From Candidatus Cloacimonadota bacterium (GTDB lineage Bacteria > Cloacimonadota > Cloacimonadia > Cloacimonadales > JAJBBL01), in the NCBI GenBank assembly GCA_020532365.1, contig JAJBBL010000118.1, positions 1 to 9,457 of the forward strand: DNA of 9,457 nt, given 5' to 3'. The notes below the pieces were generated by a model. The model saw only the letters and a list, made by a program, of their open reading frames with translations. It was not told where the DNA came from and searched no databases. Made by a program: the position numbers and the translations under genes. Of the stretch, positions 1-7,019 are shown piece by piece (the first letter of the stretch is position 1; every line of letters starts with the position of its first letter).

Positions 1-1895
1 ATTCCGCCGTTAAACTGATTAAAAATATCCTGTTGATCGGCTACCAGCACTTCATACCCGGCATTCTGTTTGTATAGCCAAGCTAACTTGTTAGCCTCTT
101 CAAGAAAAGCTTGAGGGGCAATAATAAGGGCATCTACCGCTTTTTGGTCAACGATAAAATCGACAGGTCTCATCTCTTTCAAATTGCTCGGCTTGAAGTA
201 TTCGCCCTCTTTGATTATCGCATAAACCCCTTTTGGACCACTGTTGCCGATAACTCTAAACTTACCCATTTGAGGTGACTCTAAGCTCTTAATTGGTAGA
301 GTGCTAACTGTGTATAGATCGGTCACTTCATAGGCACGTAATCTTTCATTTTGACCCTCTATACGGTACTCCACGTTCTTACCATTGTCCTCTTTATTAA
401 TATTAAAGTAGAGAGGAGCGCCCCCTTTAACCAATCGCCTATAGTATTCGATCCCATAATAATCTAAATAAAGGTTACTGCTTGTAGTTCTGTGTAAAGT
501 GAGGATCAGGTTATTGGTACCACTTTGAAGTAAATCACCTGTTTCTGTAAAAGATCGATAAGTAACGCCTGACCAAGCAGTTTGGTTCATCACCATCTGC
601 CCATTAATCTGCATAGAGAGTCGATGGGTGACGCTACCGGAGGTCAAAACATCTGCCTGGAGGGCAACTTTAAGTCTTTGCTGTTTTGTTGTGTCGACGT
701 CTAACAGCTTAAAGCTATAATTATGATTAGAGGTAGAAAAACCAGTCATTAACGAAGTGAACCAAGTAAATCCTTCGTGGTCACGTCTCACGTTTTCGCT
801 TTCAAAATGATAGTAATCGGGAGTGGAGCTACTAATAACATCTCCCCCGCTCAAGTTTTTCTCTTTCATTCTTTTAGGGGAATCTTCGAACCTTCCTGCA
901 AAGGTTAGCCAGTAAACACCATTTCCCGAATAGGGATTATAATACTGAGCTATAGAGCCTGAGATTGCGCTATTTTGGTCAAAGCCATCTCGATTTCTGG
1001 CGTAGAAGATAATTTTGTCACCCGAATCAAACCTACCATCCTCTTCCCCCTCCACTAAAATTGGTATTTCTTTAAAAGGGAAGCCGTTATCATTTATCGA
1101 TTCAGAGAGTAGTGCCCCGCCGGTGGTAAAGATTCTGATAGTTTTGGGGTTGAGGTCGGCTAAAGGCAAGTCTTTAAGCTGTTGACTGGTAAGCTCATAC
1201 ATACCATTTTCAGTCACTTCAAACTGATACCAGAAGTCAGCTTTATCGAAAGGGGCGTATTCCACTTCAACTGTTTCCCGCTCCTGCCAAAATCTCGCTT
1301 CTGAATAGTTTAAGATGACTGAGCTTAGGTCTAAATCATCGATTTGTGCCTGCCTAACAGAAGTGTCCCCTATGATATCGATCTCGATTCTCAATCTTTC
1401 AGTGATATTAATCTTAGATCTTTGATAATCATAGCTCACTGGTATTATAAGGAGGGGTATTACCCTATTATATCTAAAATAAGTGGGTTCTAAAAGCTGA
1501 ACAGTGTTGAGAGATCTTTCGTTATAAAACGCTTCGTTAATCTGGTATTTAAGCTCACTCCCCTTTTCCGTTTGGATCACCTCAGGTGCTGGCATCAAAG
1601 GTTTTGATAAATACTGTTCGGTAATTTTACTTTCAACGACCCTAACTGATGCTATTCCGTTTGCAGGCACGCCAATATAATAGTTAATCTGGGGTAGCAT
1701 AGGTCTACCTACTTCAGCTTCAAAGCCGAGTCCGGGAGACTTAAAATAAGAGTAGCCGGCCTCATCCACCAAAGTGTAGTCATCCACTAAAAAATCTATT
1801 GTTATCCTGTTTGGAGTAAGACTAACTACCTCTATCTCTCCACCGAGTAGAGTTAGACTGTATAGTGCTATCAATAATATTATATACTTTTTCAA
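1..1895 (-). CDS. C25 (gingipain/PorU-like) cysteine peptidase, N-terminal 631 codons, truncated at the left edge
   Basis: Read on the minus strand from TTG at 1895-1893, the frame stays open for 631 codons to the window edge. A GAGGT ribosome binding site lies about 7 nt upstream. The TTG start is chosen because it opens a signal peptide: two lysines, then a hydrophobic stretch to about residue 18. Residues 20-90 resemble the gingipain propeptide, with the GRPMLPQ motif at 63-69. Residues 225-335 match the PorU-type N-terminal region: VTENGMYELT, then SGDKIIFYAR, then YYNPYSGNGVYWL. From about residue 587 the C25 catalytic fold begins (VDALIIAPQAF, a predicted Tyr-Glu-Val strand, then DIFNQFNGG at the edge). 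The catalytic His and Cys should lie beyond the window and cannot be checked. Family members are secreted proteases; PorU itself is the sortase of the type IX secretion system. Whether this is PorU or a secreted paralogue cannot be decided here. The gene is divergent from the oxidoreductase operon. Confidence 0.85.
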   Translation of the reverse strand, partial: MKKYIILLIALYSLTLLGGEIEVVSLTPNRITIDFLVDDYTLVDEAGYSYFKSPGLGFEAEVGRPMLPQINYYIGVPANGIASVRVVESKITEQYLSKPLMPAPEVIQTEKGSELKYQINEAFYNERSLNTVQLLEPTYFRYNRVIPLLIIPVSYDYQRSKINITERLRIEIDIIGDTSVRQAQIDDLDLSSVILNYSEARFWQERETVEVEYAPFDKADFWYQFEVTENGMYELTSQQLKDLPLADLNPKTIRIFTTGGALLSESINDNGFPFKEIPILVEGEEDGRFDSGDKIIFYARNRDGFDQNSAISGSIAQYYNPYSGNGVYWLTFAGRFEDSPKRMKEKNLSGGDVISSSTPDYYHFESENVRRDHEGFTWFTSLMTGFSTSNHNYSFKLLDVDTTKQQRLKVALQADVLTSGSVTHRLSMQINGQMVMNQTAWSGVTYRSFTETGDLLQSGTNNLILTLHRTTSSNLYLDYYGIEYYRRLVKGGAPLYFNINKEDNGKNVEYRIEGQNERLRAYEVTDLYTVSTLPIKSLESPQMGKFRVIGNSGPKGVYAIIKEGEYFKPSNLKEMRPVDFIVDQKAVDALIIAPQAFLEEANKLAWLYKQNAGYEVLVADQQDIFNQFNGG

Positions 1896-1905
1896 GCGAT
1901 TTACC

Positions 1906-2213
1906 TCACCTTTTCCATCTATTAGCAACAGAATGCCGACACAAATTTATGCAGTCTCCATTCAATGAGCGAGTTTTCAAGTGACTAAAATATATGTCAA
2001 CCTGTATCTCTTCGCCATCTTTTTGTTTCGGCAAACCGCCGACTATTTTTTTAACTTTGCAACTATCGAGTCATCCTCTTTAATTTCAGAAATCAACTTC
2101 ATTTTATGAGTCCAGCGGCACGTTAAATTACTCACTCTCAATTCCTCTATCTGGGGTAGGAATTTAAAACTAAAAAAATAATCAATAGTTGTAAGCTCTC
2201 TCAAGCTAATCAT
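1906..2213 (-). pseudogene. possible frameshifted small ORF upstream of the C25 gene
   Basis: On the minus strand an ORF runs from ATG at 2213 to TAG at 2045-2043 (56 codons). It contains IEELRVSN and MKLISEIKEDDS. It stops immediately after a run of seven A (2052-2046). One extra A would join it to a second open frame (IVGGLPKQKDGEEIQVDIYF and onward) ending in TGA at 1908-1906, giving about 102 residues. That stop lies 10 nt before the C25 start and overlaps its ribosome binding site, as between operon partners. I recognise no family. There is no good ribosome binding site before the ATG; AGAGGA lies 7 nt before an in-frame GTG (2129-2127). Alternatives are chance open frames, a homopolymer sequencing error, slippage, or a decayed gene. 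The last 25 residues look less protein-like than the rest. Confidence 0.3.
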
Positions 2214-2338
2214 ATCGGGAGAGTCGTTACTTTTTACAGGTCAGTTTTATGTTTGAATCAAACAAAATGGTTGACAATAATGCAAAAGATATGGTTCGCT
2301 CAGCCAACTTAACAAAAATAAACGATAAGGAGTTTTTT
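1909..2338. other. divergent intergenic region between the C25 gene and the oxidoreductase operon
   Basis: Apart from the doubtful minus-strand ORF at 1906-2213, no gene is visible. The region should contain promoters for both directions, but none is convincing. On the minus strand a perfect TTGACA (2000-1995) is followed 17 nt later only by AAAACT. On the plus strand TTGTAA (2189-2194) is followed after 16 nt by CATATC. The last 90 bases (2249-2338) are open in frame with the ferredoxin gene but are better read as its 5' leader. Confidence 0.5.
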
Positions 2339-2542
2339 ATGCCAAGAATGACTGTGGATCCTTATTACTGCAAAGGTTGTGGACTTTGCATACCAGTTTG
2401 CCCTCAGAAGATCATCCGTCTTTCAGACCAAATCAACGAAAAAGGGTATCACTATGCAGAGTGTTTTGATCAAGAGGCTTGTATAGCCTGTAAAATGTGC
2501 TACATCGCGTGTCCTGATGTTGCAATCACTATCGAAAAGTAA
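2339..2542 (+). CDS. korD: 2-oxoacid:ferredoxin oxidoreductase, ferredoxin (delta) subunit, 2[4Fe-4S]
   Basis: This 67-residue protein has two complete [4Fe-4S] motifs: CKGCGLCIPVCP (Cys 11, 14, 17, 21) and CIACKMCYIACP (Cys 48, 51, 54, 58). An extra Cys sits at 42. Small two-cluster ferredoxins of this size form the delta subunit of four-subunit 2-oxoacid:ferredoxin oxidoreductases and pass electrons from the catalytic core to free ferredoxin. The start at 2339 is preferred because AAGGAG (2327-2332) lies 6 nt upstream and because the protein then has the family's usual length. An in-frame ATG at 2249 would add 30 residues that lack the look of a conserved domain and would place the ribosome binding site inside the gene. 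It is the first gene of the operon, 15 nt before the alpha subunit. Keto-acid preference cannot be read from this subunit. Confidence 0.9.
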   Translation: MPRMTVDPYYCKGCGLCIPVCPQKIIRLSDQINEKGYHYAECFDQEACIACKMCYIACPDVAITIEK

Positions 2543-2557
2543 GAGGGAGGAGTAAAA

Positions 2558-3640
2558 ATGTCTCAGAAAATTTTAATGAAAGGTAATGAAGCTGTAGCAG
2601 AGGCAGCTATTAGAGCCGGATGTCGACTCTATTTCGCCTACCCAATCACCCCCCAAAGTGAACTAATCGAGTATATGGCTAAGATGATGCCAAAGGTTAA
2701 CGGAACTTTCCTCCAAGCGGAGAGTGAAGTATCCGCTATTAATATGGTATACGGTGCTGCCGGTTGTGGAAAGAGAGTAATGACCTCTTCGTCTTCACCT
2801 GGTATTTCACTGAAAATGGAAGGTATCTCCTATCTTGCCGGTGCCGAGCTACCCTCAGTTATTATCAACGTGCAGCGTGGTGGTCCAGGCCTTGGCGACA
2901 TTCAGCCAGCTCAAGGTGACTACTTTCAAGCTACTAAGGGTGGTGGACACGGCGACTATCGTCTGATCGTGCTCGCTCCTAACAGTGTCCAAGAGTTTGC
3001 CGATATGGCTTCTGAAGCTTTTGATTTAGCTGACAAGTATCGCAACCCAGTAATGATACTTTCCGACGGTCTTTTAGGTCAAATGATGGAGCCTGTATCT
3101 TTTAAAGAGAGCAAAACTGACGAAGAGATTGAAGAGCTTGGAAAACAACACTACGAATGGTGTATGCATCCTAACACAGGTTATACAGAGAGACACCATA
3201 ACGAAATCAACTCACTCGAAATAGACCCAAACGTTCTTGAGCAACACGTTCTCGAACTCGAAAAGAAATATAAACTCATCGAACAAAATGAAATCAAATA
3301 TGAGGAATATAAGGTTAGTGATGACAATGAAATCCTCTGTGTTGCTTTCGGTATCTCATCGAGAGTTGTTAAGTCTGCTATCAACGAGCTTGAAAAAGAG
3401 GGACATAGCATCGGTCTCGTCAGACCTATCACCGTTTGGCCATACCCATACGAAGCGATTGCAAAAGCAATCGGTCCAAAAGTTAAAAAAGTTATCGTGT
3501 TCGAGCTTAACCTTGGACAGATGGTTGAAGACGTACGTCTCGCCGTAAACGGTAAAGTACCGGTTGACTTTATGGGTAAAGTGGGTGGAATCGTATTCAC
3601 TCCGGCTGAAGTTAAAGAGAAAATCGAAGAGAGTTTATAG
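2558..3640 (+). CDS. korA: 2-oxoacid:ferredoxin oxidoreductase alpha subunit (KorA / VorB type)
   Basis: This 360-residue cytoplasmic protein carries the pyrimidine-binding half of the thiamine-diphosphate site. YPITPQSE at 28-35 is the family signature. AESEVSAI at 54-61 includes Glu55, the likely glutamate that activates the cofactor. SSSSPGIS at 77-84 and the Gly-rich QRGGPGLGD at 106-114 follow. The second half (about 255-355) is the transketolase C-terminal-like domain. There is no fused gamma domain; gamma is encoded separately downstream. The complex converts a 2-oxoacid plus CoA to acyl-CoA and CO2 and reduces ferredoxin. Proteins of this type are commonly annotated VorB (branched-chain 2-oxoacids) or KorA (2-oxoglutarate), and the substrate cannot be fixed from sequence alone. 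GGGAGGAG (2545-2552) precedes the ATG, and the beta gene follows after 8 nt. Confidence 0.93.
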   Translation: MSQKILMKGNEAVAEAAIRAGCRLYFAYPITPQSELIEYMAKMMPKVNGTFLQAESEVSAINMVYGAAGCGKRVMTSSSSPGISLKMEGISYLAGAELPSVIINVQRGGPGLGDIQPAQGDYFQATKGGGHGDYRLIVLAPNSVQEFADMASEAFDLADKYRNPVMILSDGLLGQMMEPVSFKESKTDEEIEELGKQHYEWCMHPNTGYTERHHNEINSLEIDPNVLEQHVLELEKKYKLIEQNEIKYEEYKVSDDNEILCVAFGISSRVVKSAINELEKEGHSIGLVRPITVWPYPYEAIAKAIGPKVKKVIVFELNLGQMVEDVRLAVNGKVPVDFMGKVGGIVFTPAEVKEKIEESL

Positions 3641-3648
3641 GAGGAGAA

Positions 3649-4404
3649 ATGGAAATTGTAGCCCAAAGACCAAAATCATTACGTGATGTTCAATTTACAT
3701 ACTGTCCTGGATGTCTACACGGCGTAGCTCATAGACTTATCGCTGAAACTATGGATGAGTACGGAATCAGGGATAACACAATGGGTATCGCACCCGTTGG
3801 CTGCTCTGTTTTCGCTTACAAATTCTTCGATTGCGATATGGCACAAGCTGCACACGGAAGAGCTCCAGCAGTAGCTACTGGTATGAAGAGAGCAAGACCA
3901 GATATGGTAGTATTTGCTTATCAAGGTGACGGTGACCTCGCTGCAATAGGTACGGCTGAGATTGTACACGCTGCTAACCGTGGCGAAAACATTACAGTAT
4001 TCTTCGTTAACAACGCAATTTACGGTATGACTGGTGGCCAGATGGCACCGACTACACTACCTAATATGAAAACGACTACCTCCCCTTACGGAAGAGACGT
4101 TAACGATATAGGATACCCAATCAGAGTATCTGAACTGTTGAACACACTTGAAGCCCCTTACTACATTGAGCGAGTTTCATTGCTCTCAGTTCCAGACACA
4201 ATCAAAGCTAAACAGGCTGTAAAAAAAGCTCTGAAATACAACATAGAAGGCAAAGGATTCACCTTTGTTGAATTCATTTCTACTTGCCCAACTAACTGGG
4301 GTATAGATCCAAACAAATCAAAAGATTGGGCAAAAGAGAATATGCTTCCATACTTTAAGCTCGGTTGCTTCCGAGATAAAGAAAAAGATAACGGGGGTAA
4401 ATAA
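3649..4404 (+). CDS. korB: 2-oxoacid:ferredoxin oxidoreductase beta subunit, TPP-binding
   Basis: This 251-residue protein is the catalytic partner of the alpha subunit and binds the diphosphate of TPP. The core motif is GDGDLAAIGTAEI (93-105), followed by FFVNNAIYGMTGGQ (118-131), the usual metal and diphosphate binding pattern. Four cysteines fit the intrinsic [4Fe-4S] cluster of this family: Cys19 and Cys22 in CPGC, Cys52, and Cys213 in the STCPTNWG segment. By analogy with solved family members, this cluster takes electrons from the TPP radical intermediate and hands them to the delta subunit. The start is set by AGGAGGAG, which overlaps the alpha stop codon, so the two genes are probably translationally coupled. 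The gamma gene begins 2 nt after the stop. The length is normal for the family and no key residue is missing. Confidence 0.93.
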   Translation: MEIVAQRPKSLRDVQFTYCPGCLHGVAHRLIAETMDEYGIRDNTMGIAPVGCSVFAYKFFDCDMAQAAHGRAPAVATGMKRARPDMVVFAYQGDGDLAAIGTAEIVHAANRGENITVFFVNNAIYGMTGGQMAPTTLPNMKTTTSPYGRDVNDIGYPIRVSELLNTLEAPYYIERVSLLSVPDTIKAKQAVKKALKYNIEGKGFTFVEFISTCPTNWGIDPNKSKDWAKENMLPYFKLGCFRDKEKDNGGK

Positions 4405-4406
4405 AC

Positions 4407-4946
4407 ATGACTTATGAAATGATCTGCTCCGGATTCGGTGGACAAGGTGTTCTTACCATTGGACGTTTCCTCGCTCAGTCAGGAATGAAAGAGGGTAAAA
4501 ATGTTTCATGGCTCCCTTCTTATGGACCAGAAATGAGAGGGGGTACTGCTAACGTATCAGTTGTAATCTCCGATGAAGAGATAGCCTCTCCAGTCGTTTC
4601 CAACCCTAACGTTGTAGTAGCATTGAACCAGCCTTCACTCGATAAATTTGGACCGCCAACTCGTAAAGGTGGAGTTATCTTCGTCAATACAGATATGTGT
4701 CCTAAAAAGATCGTAGTCGAAGGTGTGGATATAGTCTACGCCCCGATGTCACAAATGGCAAATGATATCGGCTCGCCAATGGTTCTTAACATGCTTGCTA
4801 TCGGTATGATTATCGGTAAAACAGGTATGGTTAAATATGAAACACTCGAAGAGGATCTTACCTCTTATATGGCAGGGCGTAACCCTGACCTACTTAAAAT
4901 GAACCTGGCCGCTATTAAAAAGGGAATGGAAGTAGCCAATCAATAA
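4407..4946 (+). CDS. korC: 2-oxoacid:ferredoxin oxidoreductase gamma subunit
   Basis: This 179-residue protein opens with GFGGQGVLTIG (9-19), the Gly-rich signature of the gamma domain. SYGPEMRGGTAN (38-49) and a later NMLAIGMIIG segment follow; both are conserved in this subunit. The gamma subunit completes the alpha-beta-gamma-delta complex and is thought to help bind CoA. The gene lies 2 nt after the beta stop, with a GGGGG stretch (4393-4397) inside the end of the beta gene as ribosome binding site, which points to translational coupling. No T-rich terminator follows. Only 44 nt separate it from the next gene on the same strand, so read-through into the envelope genes is likely. Confidence 0.92.
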   Translation: MTYEMICSGFGGQGVLTIGRFLAQSGMKEGKNVSWLPSYGPEMRGGTANVSVVISDEEIASPVVSNPNVVVALNQPSLDKFGPPTRKGGVIFVNTDMCPKKIVVEGVDIVYAPMSQMANDIGSPMVLNMLAIGMIIGKTGMVKYETLEEDLTSYMAGRNPDLLKMNLAAIKKGMEVANQ

Positions 4947-4956
4947 GATTAGCTAA

Positions 4957-4973
4957 ATTAGTCATATACTAAT
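4957..4973 (+). other. short AT-rich hairpin between the gamma-subunit and LpoB-like genes
   Basis: ATTAGT (4957-4962) and ACTAAT (4968-4973) form a perfect 6-bp stem with a 5-nt loop. It has one G-C pair and no T run, so it is too weak for an intrinsic terminator. It could mark an mRNA processing site. The loop also overlaps a -10-like TATACT (4965-4970) that has no matching -35 element. Confidence 0.25.
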
Positions 4974-4990
4974 GTTGGAGGAACGCTGAA

Positions 4991-5596
4991 ATGAAAGCCA
5001 AAATGTTTACTTTAATAGCTTTACTGATAATGGCACTGCTCTTAGGCTGCTCAAGTGCACCAAAAGTAAAAAGAGTGTCCACTGATACAGCTATCGACCT
5101 AAGTGGAAGATGGAATGATACCGACTCAAGACTCGTTGCTGAACAGATGATTAACGATGTGATCTCCAGAAACTGGCTCACAAGTTTCACCTCTAAAAAG
5201 AGTGAACAGCCAGTCGTAATAGTTGGATCTGTCAGAAATCTCAGTTCCGAACATATCGATACCGGTACGTTTATCAAAAATATGGAACGAGAGCTGATTA
5301 ATAGTGGAAAAATACGCTTCGTAGCGGCTAAAGACTCTCGATCAGAAATCAGAGAAGAAAGATTAGACCAACAGTCGAGCGCTACTGAAGAGACAGCAAA
5401 AAGATTGGCAGCAGAAACTGGTGCCGACTTTATGTTGCAAGGTGCTATTAGAACTATCGTTGATGCCATTGACGGGAAACAGGTCAAGCTATACCAAGTC
5501 GACTTAGAGCTGATAGATATTGAGAGTAATGAAAAAGTATGGATCGGAAATAAAGAGATTAAGAAATACGTAACAAAGCCACGAGCTAAGTGGTAA
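4991..5596 (+). CDS. lpoB: LpoB-like lipoprotein (penicillin-binding protein activator family)
   Basis: This 201-residue protein begins with a lipoprotein signal peptide: Lys2 and Lys4, a hydrophobic stretch, and a lipobox ending LLGC with Cys20 as the lipidation site. No Asp follows Cys20, so outer-membrane placement is plausible. The mature part carries the family hallmark DLSGRWNDTDSRLVAEQMI (about 37-55), then VIVGSVRN and a C-terminal Ala-Asp-rich strand pattern (GADFMLQGAIRTIVD). In E. coli, LpoB reaches from the outer membrane to activate PBP1b. This protein lacks a long Pro-rich linker, so direct PBP activation is unproven, and many distant members are annotated LpoB only by fold. GGAGG (4977-4981) sits 9 nt before the ATG. 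It is the first of three envelope genes, and the next starts 27 nt downstream. Confidence 0.8.
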   Translation: MKAKMFTLIALLIMALLLGCSSAPKVKRVSTDTAIDLSGRWNDTDSRLVAEQMINDVISRNWLTSFTSKKSEQPVVIVGSVRNLSSEHIDTGTFIKNMERELINSGKIRFVAAKDSRSEIREERLDQQSSATEETAKRLAAETGADFMLQGAIRTIVDAIDGKQVKLYQVDLELIDIESNEKVWIGNKEIKKYVTKPRAKW

Positions 5597-5623
5597 AGGG
5601 CGCTACCTTAATAGAGGTGTCTT

Positions 5624-7003
5624 ATGAAATTGCAGAGATACTGCTATTTTGGAAGCCTTGCTCTATTTCTTATCATACTAACAAGCTGCTCTTCAATAGC
5701 TACTAATGTTGAAGCGTTTAAAAAGATTGAGAGAAGCACAGAACAGGGATATTTTGCGGAGGCAGTTAGCCAAATAGAGGCTAATAAAGGTAAGCTTTAT
5801 TCCAAGAAAGACCGTGTTCTCTACTATCTTGACTTAGGTCTCCTTTATCATTACAATGGAGACTTTGAAAAAAGTAACGAACTTTTAACCGAGGCAGATC
5901 TCGCTATAGAGGATCTCTTTACAAAAAGTGTCTCCAAAGCGGCTGCCTCTTTACTTCTTAATGACAACGCTTTAGAGTATCCGGGTGAAGATTATGAAGA
6001 TATTTATGTCAGTATCTTCAAAGCGTTGAATTACCTGCAGTTAAATAAGTTTGATGAAGCTTTCGTTGAAATTAGAAGAGTAAACGAAAAACTAAACATT
6101 CTTGAAGATAAATACAAAGACCTATCTAAAGCGTTACAGAAGTCGGAAGACGCCAAGGCTACAATACAAAGTCAACATAGCAGATTCCATAACTCGATTT
6201 TTGCCAGGTATATTAGTATGCTCTTATACCTCGCTGAAGGTATGACCGATGAGGCTATGATTGATAAAAAACATATCAAAAGTGGATGGTTACAGCAAGC
6301 TAACATCTATGACTTTCCCCAGCCAAATTTCGATAAATACTTCGAGCAGTCGCAAAAACCAAAGGTAAGATTTGTTTCCTTTACAGGGAAAGCCCCTTAT
6401 AAAAAACCTGCTGAACGACGTATCGCTACCACCCCCTATTCCGTCATTATCACCGGTAATGAACCTTACCGCTTTTACGATGAATTCTATTGGCCTGGTA
6501 TCGAAGGGAGTTATTACTTCAAGTTTTCGCTACCCTATATGCATCGAAAAGATTCTAACGTGAAAAAGATTAAAGTGTATACAAACGATGAGTATCGAGG
6601 GGAGTTGGAAAAGATAGAAGACATCGGTAATTTAGCCGTAGAGACTTTTGCGGTTAAAGCTCCAATCATTTACTTTAAAGCATTCACCCGAAGTATAATC
6701 AAAGGTGTAGTGGCTGAAAAAGCAAAAGAGGAGATGAAGAAGAAAAATGAAGGGTTTGCCGGAATGTTACTCGGCTTAGCTGCTGATATAGCGGTCGATA
6801 TCTCTGAGAATGCCGATTTAAGAACTTCTCGCTTCCTCCCTAATGAGGTTTATGTGGGTGAAGTTGAGTTAGATAGTGGTGTATACAACATACGTATTGA
6901 CTATCTTGACAGCTATGGAAGGCTGATTCATAGTCACCGCAAAGAGGGTTATGAAGTGAAAAATAACCCTATGAATATGATTAACAGCTATTACCCCAAC
7001 TAA
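5624..7003 (+). CDS. TPR-type lipoprotein, COG3014-like, function unknown
   Basis: This 459-residue protein has a lipoprotein signal peptide with lipobox LTSC and Cys22 as the lipidation site. Residues 35-155 read as tetratricopeptide-like helical pairs (for example LGLLYHYNGDFEKSNELL at 71-88 and IFKALNYLQLNKFDEAFVEI at 131-150). A charged, probably coiled helix follows (151-185). The middle part (245-350) is beta-rich with many aromatic residues. Residues 377-396 form a small Gly/Ala-rich hydrophobic helix, followed by the conserved-looking ADLRTSRFLPNEVYVGEVEL (397-416). From memory the architecture matches the uncharacterised COG3014 family, which occurs beside LpoB-like and LPP20 genes in other bacteria; a profile search should confirm this. 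It probably acts as a periplasmic scaffold anchored in the outer membrane. AGAGGTG (5613-5619) precedes the ATG. No enzyme motif is seen. Confidence 0.75.
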   Translation: MKLQRYCYFGSLALFLIILTSCSSIATNVEAFKKIERSTEQGYFAEAVSQIEANKGKLYSKKDRVLYYLDLGLLYHYNGDFEKSNELLTEADLAIEDLFTKSVSKAAASLLLNDNALEYPGEDYEDIYVSIFKALNYLQLNKFDEAFVEIRRVNEKLNILEDKYKDLSKALQKSEDAKATIQSQHSRFHNSIFARYISMLLYLAEGMTDEAMIDKKHIKSGWLQQANIYDFPQPNFDKYFEQSQKPKVRFVSFTGKAPYKKPAERRIATTPYSVIITGNEPYRFYDEFYWPGIEGSYYFKFSLPYMHRKDSNVKKIKVYTNDEYRGELEKIEDIGNLAVETFAVKAPIIYFKAFTRSIIKGVVAEKAKEEMKKKNEGFAGMLLGLAADIAVDISENADLRTSRFLPNEVYVGEVELDSGVYNIRIDYLDSYGRLIHSHRKEGYEVKNNPMNMINSYYPN

Positions 7004-7019
7004 TTGTTTAGGAGGTGTT

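Noticed and set aside
2271..2295. TTGACA at 2271-2276 as a -35 element for the oxidoreductase operon
   Set aside because: The only -10-like sequence (TATGGT at 2290) is 13 nt away, too close, and nothing matches at 16-18 nt.
3181..3666. Long minus-strand open frame across the alpha-subunit gene (161 codons)
   Set aside because: It lies opposite a strongly conserved oxidoreductase subunit, has Ser/Thr/Leu-rich low-complexity composition and no ribosome binding site. It is a shadow.
4969..5487. Minus-strand open frame of 172 codons opposite the LpoB-like gene
   Set aside because: The plus strand carries a clear lipoprotein with signal peptide and family motifs. The minus frame has no ribosome binding site or recognisable domain.
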